A DNA stretch of 64,000 bases from Clostridiales bacterium (GTDB lineage: Bacteria; Bacillota; Clostridia; Oscillospirales; Oscillospiraceae). Positions 17,250-25,800 of the stretch are shown here, one piece after another; within the stretch, counting starts at the first letter, position 1, and the number at the start of each line of letters is the position of its first letter. A program made the translations under genes and the position numbers. The stretch is taken from positions 34,526 to 98,525 of the forward strand of contig JAJUJI010000012.1 of NCBI GenBank assembly GCA_029265405.1. The letters are read 5' to 3'. The notes beneath the pieces were generated by a model. The model was not told where the DNA came from. It saw only the letters and a list, made by a program, of their open reading frames with translations, and ran no database searches.

Positions 17250-17630
17250 ATGTATTTAAAGGACAGGGCAAGGCGGCTGAAAACGAATCTGCCCGCGCTG
17301 GCGCTTGCGCTCAGGCACAAAAGAACGCCGTGGGCGGCCAAGGCTCTCGCGGCGCTTACGGTGGCTTACGCCCTGTCGCCGGTGGATCTGATACCGGACT
17401 TCATACCCGTGCTGGGCTATCTGGACGATCTGCTGCTCCTTCCCGCCCTGATCGCGCTGACCGTCAGGCTAATACCGGCCGCGGTGCTCGAGGAGTGCCG
17501 GGTTAAGGCGGCCGAAGCGCAAGGCGGCTCAAAAGGGAAGAACCGGTGGTACTGTGCCCTGCCCGTGCTGATTATATGGGGCGCGGCGCTTTTTCTGGTT
17601 TTGAGGGCCGTCTTTTTTAGGCGGAAATGA
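17250..17630 (+). CDS. YkvA/DUF1232 family small membrane protein
   Basis: A 126-residue protein with the DUF1232 core AYALSPVDLIPDFIPVLGYLDD (residues about 34-55). This is a short hydrophobic hairpin typical of YkvA-like proteins, whose function is unknown. A C-terminal transmembrane helix follows (LIIWGAALFLVLRAVFF) and ends in RRK. A frame extension to TTG 17187 exists, but the promoter overlaps it, and GGGGACGT precedes ATG 17250. Located 78 bp before nadE. Confidence 0.8.
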   Translation: MYLKDRARRLKTNLPALALALRHKRTPWAAKALAALTVAYALSPVDLIPDFIPVLGYLDDLLLLPALIALTVRLIPAAVLEECRVKAAEAQGGSKGKNRWYCALPVLIIWGAALFLVLRAVFFRRK

Positions 17631-17708
17631 GCAAGGGGCCGCATTCGGCAGAGCGCTTTGCCGCTAAGCCAATCGGGCGGAATACAAGCCTCGGAATGGA
17701 GCGTTTTT

Positions 17709-19673
17709 ATGATACTTAGCGAATACGGCTTTGTGAGGGCGGCCGCAGCCGTGCCTCGGGTATATGTCGGCGAAACCGGACGCAACGCGGAGGAAATCGC
17801 CGGCATGATAAGGGCGGCGGCCGAGGAGCACGGGGCAAGGGTTGTCGTCTTCCCCGAGCTTTCCATAACGGGCTATACCTGCGCCGACCTTTTCAATCAA
17901 AAGGCGCTGCTCGTCTCGGCCCTGGACGCTCTGGGCCGCATACTGGACAAGACCGGGGACCTGGATATACTGGCCGCCGTGGGCCTGCCTCTGGAGGCCG
18001 ACAACCAGCTTTTCAACTGCGCCGCAGTCATCCATAAGGGCCGTGTTCTGGGCGTGGTCCCGAAAACTTATATTCCCAACTACAATGAATTTTATGAAAA
18101 GCGCTGGTTCGCCTCCTCCGCCTCGAGGATGAGCGACACCGTCCGTATTCTCGGAAGCGACGCGCCCTTCGGCGAGAGCCTGCTTTTCAGGGATGCCGAA
18201 AGCCAGCTTTGCGTGGGTGTGGAACTGTGCGAGGACCTGTGGATGCCCGTACCCCAAAGCTCCCTCCACGCGGTCAACGGAGCGAACCTGCTGCTGAACC
18301 TGTCTGCCAGCGACGAAACCGTGACTAAGTCCGACTACAGGCGGGAGCTGGTCAAGCAGCAGTCCGGCAGATGCTACGCCGGCTATGTGTTCGCCTCTGC
18401 GGGGCAGGGCGAGTCCACCACCGACGTGGTTTTCAGCGGCCACGCCATCATTGCGGTAAACGACAGCGTGCAGGCCGAGATGTCCTACAGCCGCGATTCG
18501 GCGCTGATTTACGGCGATGTGGACATAGAAAAGCTGATGAACGACAGGCGGAAGTTCAATACATTCATGGGCAGGGCGGGCTTGCCGACTTACAGGACCG
18601 TAGAGTTTACCATGAAGGACGACAGGGAGCTCAGCCTGAGCTTCAAGCCCAATCCCCGCCCCTTCATACCCGAAGGAAAAGGCGAGAAGGCCTCGAGGTG
18701 CAGGGAGATTTTCAAGCTGCAGGCCACGGGGCTGGCCGAAAGGATGAGAAAGACGGGTATAAAAAAGGCCGTCATAGCCATATCCGGGGGTCTCGATTCC
18801 ACGCTCGCCCTCCTTGTCACCGCCGAGGCGATGAAGGCAGAGGGGCTGCCGCTTGAAAACATAACCGCCGTGACTATGCCGGGCATGGGCACGACAGACC
18901 GCACCTACAACAACGCCATGACGCTCATGCGCGAGCTTGGCGCAACCGTCAGGGAAATACCGATTAAAAACGCCGTGCTGCAGCATTTCAGGGACATAGA
19001 GCACGACGCGAGCGTCTGCGACGTTACCTACGAAAACGCGCAGGCGAGGGAGAGATATCAGATCCTGTTCGATATCGCAAACCAGATAGGAGGCCTTGTT
19101 GTGGGCACAGGCGACCTTTCCGAGCTGGCCCTGGGCTGGTGCACCTACAACGGGGACCATATGAGCAATTACGGAGTCAACTCCGGCGTTCCCAAAACGC
19201 TGGTAAGGCACCTGGTGTCCTGGTATATGGAGACGACGGAAAATTTAAGGCTCGCCGCCGCCCTAAGGGACGTGCTGGATACGCCGATCAGCCCGGAGCT
19301 TCTTCCCGCCGACAGCGCAGGGAACATAGCTCAGCGGACGGAGGATCTTGTCGGCCCCTATGAGCTGCACGATTTTTTCCTCTACAACATGCTGAGGAAC
19401 GGCTTTTCTCCGGCGAAAATACTGAGGCTCGCGGTTCTGGCCTTTGAGGGCGCGTACGAGCCGAAGGTCATCCGCAAGTGGCTGGAGGTCTTCTACAGGC
19501 GGTTTTTCTCGCAGCAGTTCAAGCGCTCCTGCCTGCCCGACGGGGTGAAGGTGGGCTCGGTCTGCCTGTCTCCCAGGGGCGACTGGCGCATGCCGAGCGA
19601 CGCCTCGAGCCGTCCGTATCTTATCGAGCTCGAGGAGTCATGGCAAAAAATGGAGAGGGAAGTCCTGGAATGA
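17709..19673 (+). CDS. nadE: Glutamine-dependent NAD+ synthetase
   Basis: Last step of NAD synthesis: amidates deamido-NAD using glutamine-derived ammonia and ATP. The N-terminal nitrilase-type glutaminase carries the E-K-C triad: Glu50 (FPELS), Lys119 (PKTYIPNY) and Cys174 (VELCEDLW). The C-terminal synthetase has the PP-loop SGGLDST (359-365) and TGDLSELALGWCTYNGDH. Length 654, normal for the two-domain bacterial enzyme. The frame opens earlier (17658), but homology begins at MILSEYGFVR (ATG 17709), preceded by TGGAGCG. Its TGA overlaps the next gene's ATG (ATGA at 19670-19673), implying translational coupling. Confidence 0.94.
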   Translation: MILSEYGFVRAAAAVPRVYVGETGRNAEEIAGMIRAAAEEHGARVVVFPELSITGYTCADLFNQKALLVSALDALGRILDKTGDLDILAAVGLPLEADNQLFNCAAVIHKGRVLGVVPKTYIPNYNEFYEKRWFASSASRMSDTVRILGSDAPFGESLLFRDAESQLCVGVELCEDLWMPVPQSSLHAVNGANLLLNLSASDETVTKSDYRRELVKQQSGRCYAGYVFASAGQGESTTDVVFSGHAIIAVNDSVQAEMSYSRDSALIYGDVDIEKLMNDRRKFNTFMGRAGLPTYRTVEFTMKDDRELSLSFKPNPRPFIPEGKGEKASRCREIFKLQATGLAERMRKTGIKKAVIAISGGLDSTLALLVTAEAMKAEGLPLENITAVTMPGMGTTDRTYNNAMTLMRELGATVREIPIKNAVLQHFRDIEHDASVCDVTYENAQARERYQILFDIANQIGGLVVGTGDLSELALGWCTYNGDHMSNYGVNSGVPKTLVRHLVSWYMETTENLRLAAALRDVLDTPISPELLPADSAGNIAQRTEDLVGPYELHDFFLYNMLRNGFSPAKILRLAVLAFEGAYEPKVIRKWLEVFYRRFFSQQFKRSCLPDGVKVGSVCLSPRGDWRMPSDASSRPYLIELEESWQKMEREVLE

Positions 19674-20497
19674 GCGTCATGTCCGGCGGCAAAATCGATT
19701 TGAAAAAAGCTGTTGAAAACGAAATAGCGGCCTTTGTCGAAGACCAAGGCGGCCGCTGCGGCATGGGCGGAATATGGAGGCGGCCCCTTGTCGGCTTTGC
19801 CGACGCCCGGAGCACCGAGTTCCCGAGGCTGCGGGAAACGGCGCATCCGCGGCACGTCATGCCCTGGGAGGCGCTGGAGGGCGCGAAAACCGTCATAGCG
19901 TATTTTGTCCCCTTCACCGAGAGCATAGGCCGGGGCAACGCGGGCGCCGGGCTGGCCTCCGCCGACTGGGCCCGCGCCTATGAAGAAACCAACGCCATGC
20001 TCGCGAGGCTGAGCCGCCATCTTGCAGAGTGGCTTGCCAAGCGGGGCTATGCCGCCGCCTCGCCGGCCGAAGCGCTGGTTTTCGACAGGGTGAACATAAC
20101 CTGCCGCTGGTCTCAGAGGCATGCGGCTAAAATAGCCGGGCTGGGCTCCTTCGGCCTGAACAACATGCTCATTACGGAAAGGGGCTGCTGCGGAAGGCTG
20201 GGCTCGCTCATAACGGCTATGGACGTAGAGCACGACAAGCCCTGGGACAAGGAGGCCTGCCTCTACAAAAGGAACGGGAGCTGCGGCGTCTGCGCCGCGA
20301 GGTGCCCGGCCGGGGCGCTGTCACCGGAAGGCTTCGACCGTGTCAAATGCTATGCGCAATGCCTTAAAAACGCGGAAGTCCACAGGGGCTACGGCAATTC
20401 CTACGCCTCGGCCGCGGGGGGAGAGGCGGAGGAGTCCGGCAGCGAGGTCTGCGGGAAGTGCCTGGCCGGCGTTCCCTGCGCCTTCAGGCGCCCATGA
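19670..20497 (+). CDS. 4Fe-4S protein related to epoxyqueuosine reductase (QueG-like)
   Basis: A 275-residue iron-sulfur protein. Start ATG 19670 overlaps the nadE stop. The N-terminal half has the QueG-like pattern with MPWEALEGAKTVIAYFVPF and LGSFGLNNMLIT. The C-terminal half carries clusters GSCGVCAARCPAGAL, KCYAQC and CGKCLAGVPCAF. It is shorter than QueG (about 350-380) and lacks its HEAT-repeat tail, so a true epoxyqueuosine reductase role is uncertain; proteins of this kind are common in Clostridia as uncharacterised Fe-S proteins. Coupled translation with nadE may be incidental or may point to a redox partner. Confidence 0.75.
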   Translation: MSVMSGGKIDLKKAVENEIAAFVEDQGGRCGMGGIWRRPLVGFADARSTEFPRLRETAHPRHVMPWEALEGAKTVIAYFVPFTESIGRGNAGAGLASADWARAYEETNAMLARLSRHLAEWLAKRGYAAASPAEALVFDRVNITCRWSQRHAAKIAGLGSFGLNNMLITERGCCGRLGSLITAMDVEHDKPWDKEACLYKRNGSCGVCAARCPAGALSPEGFDRVKCYAQCLKNAEVHRGYGNSYASAAGGEAEESGSEVCGKCLAGVPCAFRRP

Positions 20498-20536
20498 GCG
20501 GAAAAGACGGCCGGACAAGGGCATGAGGAAAAACAA

Positions 20537-20562
20537 AAACCCGCCGTGCTCGCGGCGGGTTT
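20537..20562 (-). terminator. Terminator of the infC-rpmI-rplT operon
   Basis: AAACCCGCCG (20537-20546) pairs with CGGCGGGTTT (20553-20562). On the minus strand the hairpin is followed by TTTTTGTTTTTCC, a strong intrinsic terminator 30 bp after rplT. It also faces the QueG-like gene and may act in both directions. Confidence 0.85.
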
Positions 20563-20591
20563 AGATCCATATTTGCCTTGGAGTTATGGAG

Positions 20592-20945
20592 TCACAGCGC
20601 GGCCTTTGCCTTTGCCGTCAGCTCGGCGAAGGCGGCGGGCTCGTTTATTGCTATCTCCGACAGCATCTTGCGGTTCATGTCCACGCCGGCCAGCTTCAGG
20701 CCGTGCATGAAGGTGGAGTAGTTCATGCCGTTGAGCTTGCACGCGGCGCTTATCCTTGTTATCCAAAGCTTGCGGAAATCCCTCTTTTTCCTCTTTCTGC
20801 CGACATAAGCGTAGGAAAGGGATTTCATGACGGCTTGGTTGGCCATTTTGAAATGCTTGGATTTGGAGCCCCAGTAGCCTTTGGCGTATCCCAATATTTT
20901 CTTTCTTCTCTTGCGCGTCATCATCGCGCCTTTTACTCTAGCCAT
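20592..20945 (-). CDS. rplT: 50S ribosomal protein L20
   Basis: Binds 23S rRNA early in large-subunit assembly and, in other bacteria, represses its own operon. The protein has 117 residues with the hallmark basic start [18 protein letters not shown] and [21 protein letters not shown]. Last gene of infC-rpmI-rplT, 33 bp after rpmI, followed by a strong terminator. Confidence 0.98.
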   Translation of the reverse strand: MARVKGAMMTRKRRKKILGYAKGYWGSKSKHFKMANQAVMKSLSYAYVGRKRKKRDFRKLWITRISAACKLNGMNYSTFMHGLKLAGVDMNRKMLSEIAINEPAAFAELTAKAKAAL

Positions 20946-20978
20946 ATTAAGTGCCTCCTATATAAAGCAGTAAGATTC

Positions 20979-21176
20979 TTATTTGTAGGGGATCATGCGC
21001 TTGATCGCGGATTCGTTGGTGACGTCCGCATAGGTGCCCTGACGGAGGCCTCTCTTGCGCTTGGTGGTCTTCTTGGTCAGATTATGGCGCTTGTTCGTAT
21101 GGGCGCGCTTAACCTTGCCGCTGCTGGTCAGGCTGAATCTCTTTTTTGCCCCGCTGTGGGATTTAAGTTTAGGCAT
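20979..21176 (-). CDS. rpmI: 50S ribosomal protein L35
   Basis: Small basic large-subunit protein of 65 residues: [24 protein letters not shown], then the Lys/Arg-rich NKRHNL and [12 protein letters not shown]. Standard gene order between infC and rplT. The 276-bp gap to infC holds a series of hairpins (21209-21434). Confidence 0.98.
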   Translation of the reverse strand: MPKLKSHSGAKKRFSLTSSGKVKRAHTNKRHNLTKKTTKRKRGLRQGTYADVTNESAIKRMIPYK

Positions 21177-21208
21177 AATGGTTCTCCTTCCGATAAATAA
21201 TGTCTGCC

Positions 21209-21434
21209 GGACAAATCGCTATGCGATTTGTCCGCGCGGCGGAAGCCGCGAAAAAGGCATCAAAACGGGTTTTTATGCCTTTTGCGGCATTCCTTGATGT
21301 CTCACTGAACATGATGTTGTGAAAACGTCATGTTCAGATGCAAGATTTTTCAGGAAAATCGCTGAAAAACCTTGCATTTGAACAAATGAAAAATGCCATA
21401 AAAGCCGCATGGCGGCTGCATTTTTCATTTGTTC
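21209..21434 (-). repeat. Array of five hairpins between infC and rpmI
   Basis: Five consecutive stem-loops fill the gap. (1) 21209-21219 with 21223-21233, 11 bp perfect. (2) 21245-21260 with 21275-21288, imperfect. (3) 21305-21314 with 21328-21337, 10 bp perfect. (4) 21338-21353 with 21362-21377, 15 of 16 pairs. (5) 21380-21396 with 21418-21434, 17 bp perfect, enclosing a second stem AGCCGC/GCGGCT. No coding frame spans them. In several bacteria L20 represses translation through structures at this junction, so an operator or mRNA-processing role is plausible. Confidence 0.7.
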
Positions 21435-21452
21435 AGCGGGCATTAAATAGAC

Positions 21453-21971
21453 TTACTTGGCGTTTTTGGGCGACAGAAACATGGCCATGAAGCGTCCTTC
21501 AAGCTTGGCAGGTTTGGTTACGACCGCGATGTCCGAGCACTGCTCCGCAAAACGGTTGAGCAGCTCTTCTCCTATTTCCGTATGAGTCATTTCCCGGCCG
21601 CGGAAACGGACGGTTACCTTGAGCCTGTCTCCGTCGGCAAGAAATCTCTGACCGCTTCTCAGCTTCGTATTGAAGTCGTTTATGCCGATGCCCGGCGACA
21701 TGCGTATTTCCTTGACCTCAACTATCTTCTGGTTCTTCTTGGCTTCCTTGTCCCTCTTGGACTGCTCGAAGCGGAATTTGCCGTAATCCATGATCTTGCA
21801 GACGGGCGGAACGGAATTGGGTGCGATTTTTACCAAATCAAGATTCTTCTCAAATGCGATATCCAGTGCGTCCTCAACCTTCATAATGCCGAGCTGGGCG
21901 CCGTCCTCGCCTATGAGGCGAATTTCCTTGTCCTGGATTTCTTCGTTGATTTGATGAGCCACGTTACTGAT
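21453..21971 (-). CDS. infC: Translation initiation factor IF-3 (probable ATC start)
   Basis: Binds the 30S subunit and checks start codons. It has the IF3 domains INEEIQDKEIRLIGEDGAQLG and, in the C-terminal half, RMSPGIGINDFNTKL and GREMTHTEIGEELL; about 172 residues. A GTG lies in frame at 21962, but the Shine-Dalgarno GGAGGTG (21985-21979) is 18 nt from it and only 9 nt from an in-frame ATC at 21971. infC in many bacteria begins with ATT, ATC or ATA so that IF-3 limits its own translation, so I chose ATC 21971. The start would give fMet-SNVAHQINEEI. First gene of the operon; promoter at 22154-22182. Confidence 0.93.
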   Translation of the reverse strand: MSNVAHQINEEIQDKEIRLIGEDGAQLGIMKVEDALDIAFEKNLDLVKIAPNSVPPVCKIMDYGKFRFEQSKRDKEAKKNQKIVEVKEIRMSPGIGINDFNTKLRSGQRFLADGDRLKVTVRFRGREMTHTEIGEELLNRFAEQCSDIAVVTKPAKLEGRFMAMFLSPKNAK

Positions 21972-22153
21972 GCAAAAACACCTCCAAATACTTTACAGCA
22001 ATAAAAATAGCGCAGACACAAGCGCCCGCGCAACAACAGCAGCCCCCAAGCAAAACGGGGAGCCTCCCGGAAGGGGAGTTATACGGTGTTGACCGCGGCG
22101 CAGCTTTATGGCCGGGTGAGACGGTATGCCCGTCTGCTTTATTGTGCCTTGAT
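21972..22153 (-). promoter_or_regulatory. infC leader, possible L20-type autoregulatory leader
   Basis: About 180 nt of untranslated leader between the promoter and infC, rich in complementary GC blocks. One example is the GCAGACGGGCATACCGTCT hairpin; there are also paired segments around CTCCCC and GGGGAG. Low-GC Firmicutes carry L20-binding leaders here that control premature termination. I cannot confirm the consensus fold by eye. Confidence 0.4.
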
Positions 22154-22182
22154 ATTATAGCGGAATAAAATGATTCTGTCAA
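22154..22182 (-). promoter_or_regulatory. Promoter of the infC-rpmI-rplT operon
   Basis: Perfect consensus on the minus strand: TTGACA (22182-22177), 17-bp spacer, TATAAT (22159-22154). The strongest promoter in the window, fitting a ribosomal operon. Confidence 0.85.
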
Positions 22183-22809
22183 CGGTTTTTCGCATAAAAT
22201 TGCCGTTATCAAATAACGCTTAAATTCTAATCTCGGAATTAGCCAGGGAGGGGGGGATAACGCTGACCTGAAATTGAGCAGCTTAAAATAACATAGTGTA
22301 TGCGGAAGCTCTCTAAGAGGCGAAAGCTGGACGGCGCCCCCGGCCGTTCCGCCGCCTTATCGACTCCGGTTTCATCAGGCAGCCGCACCGCTTTCTCCCC
22401 GAATTGCCTATCATATGCGCTCATTGTCGGGCTCCCCCCTTGTTTTATCCTATTTTGCCTCATCATGGCTTTTTCTCGACCGCGCCTTTATTATTGCGGT
22501 CCGCTCCGTCGTTTTCACGGAGAGTATGAAAATAACACGGACTCTCAGTCTGCCTCCGAAAGGATGAGCCGCTTCGTCCGGATGCGGGGCAAGTTAATCC
22601 GCCCCGTATCCGGACGTTTTAAAAGTTTGCCGTTCTGGAGGCGCTTCACAGCGCCCTATAAAGCGGGCTATACGCAGCTTATCTAAGCTTTGGAGCGCTT
22701 AGGCGCAATCGGCTTTTGCTGAGGGGCAGTACGCGGCACAGAGGCCTTCCCGTTGTGTCATTCATCCGCGACTGTTGATATTTCAGGCCTCCTTTTTCAG
22801 CGCTCGGCA
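22183..22809. other. Intergenic stretch without a supported gene
   Basis: About 630 bp between the infC promoter and the 3' end of the SLH protein gene. Open frames here are short, lack good ribosome sites and do not look like known proteins. The only clear element is the hairpin at 22575-22620. Confidence 0.5.
22575..22620 (+). terminator. Strong hairpin, terminator-like on the plus strand
   Basis: CGTCCGGATGCGGGGC (22575-22590) pairs with GCCCCGTATCCGGACG (22601-22616), 16 pairs with one G-U, followed by TTTT. It may serve the minus-strand SLH gene 195 bp away as a read-through barrier, or an unrecognised plus-strand transcript. Confidence 0.55.
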
Positions 22810-25800
22810 TCAGTCGGCCCGTATTAGTATATATTTGTATGCCGCCATGTCGTCCGGATTGTAGATGGCTCCGTCCGAGCCGTCCGCGTTTGCGCTTGCA
22901 CGGCAAACCCCGGCGCCATCGAGTACGGGAGCCTGGTTCATTGCAACCGCATCATAGCCTGCCGCTATGACGGCGCTGCCGGATATGGAAATTGAGCCAG
23001 CCCCCGCGAAAATGCCGTTGCCCGAGCCGGGTACTCCGTAGCGGCCGCACCTTGAGGTCACCGCCGCGCCGCCCGTGATTGCGACGCCGTCGGCGGCGTA
23101 AATACCGTAACCGTCGGAAAACTCCACAGCGGCATACACCTTTCCGCCAACGATCGTCACATTGTCGCCGTATATTCCATAATAGTTGAATACGTTGTTG
23201 GGGTACTCGATACTGGAGTTGAGAGCGTTGACTGCGCTTTGGCTGATCGCCACGTCGCCGGATGCGTAAATGCCGTTTGGAGTATTTACCGTACTATCGG
23301 TAATGCTTATATTGCCGCTTGCATAAATACCGCAACGGATGCCGTTTGCCGAATTCTCGCTTGAAGCCAAAACCGCGCTGTTTGCTATAACTATGTTTTC
23401 CGCAAAAATACCGCAGCTGTTTCCATCAGCGCCCGTGCTTTTCGCAATTACGGCAGCGCCGTTTTCTGTTGTAATGGTTCCTGCTGTGTAAATGCCATAG
23501 CAGGCGCTTTGGTCGGGCAAGCTCATGAAGTCATACGCTCCCAGAACGGTGAGCGTGCCCGGCCCGCGAATCGTCAAGTCGCCGTCGCACAGAATGCCGC
23601 AGCTTCTTCCTATGCGGCCGGATGCCAGATAATTGCTGCCATCCAATATGATGGCGGAGCCGCCGGGAACCCTTATGGCAAAATTGTCCGAAAAGCTGTC
23701 CGTACCGTCAGCCGCAATAACAGCAACATCTGTCAATGTAAGGGTTTTTGTTGCGCAATCCCAGTTCACGCCTGCGGCCGAATAATTTTGATTGGCATAT
23801 GCATCTGCAGTAAAATCAAGCGCCCCCGAAATATTTGCCGTCCACTGAGCGGTATAGGTTGCGTCTTCGACCGGGGCGGTTCCCAAAAAGGCCGGCGACC
23901 AGCCGTTAAAGGCGTAGCCTTCCTGTGTCCCGGGGGATGATTCATAGACAAATTCGCCGTATAGGCAATCAAGCTCAACGTCCCACATGCTGCCGCCGTT
24001 TGAAGCAAACGTCATCCTAACCTTTTTACGCATATAGTATAGCTTGAGGACAAGGCTGCCGTCGGAGGCTATCGTTCCGGAAGCGATAGTTGGGTGATTG
24101 TCTAAAAATTCATATCCGGTATAGCTTTTTGCGTTTGCCGTTACCGTATCTCCTTCAGCGCCTCTAAGATTCTCGACGTCCGCAAGAACAAAGCCGTCAC
24201 TGTCATCGATATTCTGCAAATAATGCTCCACCCTATACGGAATCAGCCCGTCGGCCTGCCACTGCGCCGTGTAGGTCGCATCCGCCGACGGCATAGTGGC
24301 CGGGACGGCGGGAGACCAGCCGGTCAGGTTGCAGCCTTCCCTGGTGACCGTGGGCGCGCTGATAGGTTCGCCGTACTTTGCCCTGCGGGTAATAATGCCT
24401 CCAGTACCGCCGTTGGGGTCAAAGGTAAGCGTATAGCTGTTGCGCGTATAGTACAGCCTGAGTACGAGATTTCCGTTGGCTGTGACTATGCCTGAGGGGA
24501 CCGTACCCGGAGCGTTGCGGTTGTAGCTGAATCCCTCGTAGCTTTTCGCCGTCGCCGTTACCGTCTGATTTGCGACGTCGGAGAGGTTTTCCGTTTCGGC
24601 CAAGACATAGCTGCCGTCCAGGCCCTCCTTATAATGCTCGACCTTATAGGCTACCTGCCCGACCGTCGTCCATTGAGCTTCGAAAGTCATGTTCTGCGCG
24701 GGCATCGTCTCGGGGATAGCCTGAGACCAGCCGGCAAAGGAATGCCTTGCCCATGTAAAGACAGGTACGTTGATTTTCCCGCCAAACTTGACTGTATATA
24801 CGACGTCCGCACTGCTGTTGTTATTTCTCGGAAGGAAGGTTGCTGTATAGCTGTTTCGCTTGTAATAAAACGCAAGCGCGGTGCTGCCGTCGGGCAAAAT
24901 CCGGACGCGTTCCGGATATTTTTCAACTGAAAACCCTTCATAGCTTTTAGGCTGAATGTAATATGAACCGCCTACCAGCGTGTCGGTTCTGCCTGTACGA
25001 TATTCCGTTTCCACAAGCGTATAGAGGTCGTTTTCAAGGTTCTGCTGATAATGCTCCACCCTGTACCTTGTGTCGGGAGCCGGGTTCCACTTTGCGTAGA
25101 GCACAGTGTCCTCGGCCGGCATCGTGGCGGGGAAGGCGTAGCTTTGCGTCAGGGCCGCGTCCTTATACCAGCCGCCGAATACATAGCCGACCTTTGCGGG
25201 ATTTGCCGGCGGCGTAATTGCTGTATTGTAAGGCAGCGCTATGGGGTCCACCGCGCTTCCCCCGTTTGAATTGAAGCTTATGGTATACGCGCTTTTCAGG
25301 TCTTCCCAATGCAGCGGGATGGTGCGGGCAATGGGAACGGAAGTGAAGGCAACGGAATTGCCCTTCCATATGAGAGTCAGCGTGCCTTCCTCGATGTCCT
25401 TTCCGTCCGGCGCAACCGTAACGGTTTTAGTTTCCGGATTATATGTAAAATGGCTGTTTGTAATTATACAGTCGAAATTTGCGGGATCATAATATTTGCT
25501 TTCCACATCTCCGGTTTTCATATCCATATAATTCATGTTTAAGACGCTGTCCGGCAGGACAAAGCTTTTTGTCTGCTTGGCCATGAAAACGGTCGGGGCC
25601 TTGTCTGTACTGTACGAAAAATCATAGACGTTTTCCTGGGACCCGCAGCTTAGCAGCGGCCACTGGTTTTCATACAGCGTGGCCTCGTATTCAAACATGT
25701 TGTTGACCGCCTGAGCGACAAAGCTTATCTCAAGATAAATGCCAAGTTCCATGTACAGCGCGCCGGCGCATTTTGAAGTTAGGCCTGTTGCCGCCCGATA

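Noticed and set aside
17664..19211. 515-codon minus-strand frame opposite nadE
   Set aside because: Antisense shadow of nadE, low-complexity translation.
22300..22686. 128-codon plus-strand frame containing a hairpin
   Set aside because: No ribosome site or recognisable protein; it runs through the strong inverted repeat at 22575-22616.
23037..23460. Repeated GIYA/GIFA segments considered as a possible DNA repeat array or CRISPR-like structure
   Set aside because: The repeats are in coding sequence, imperfect at DNA level and in frame with the surface protein's C-terminal solenoid; no spacers or cas genes.
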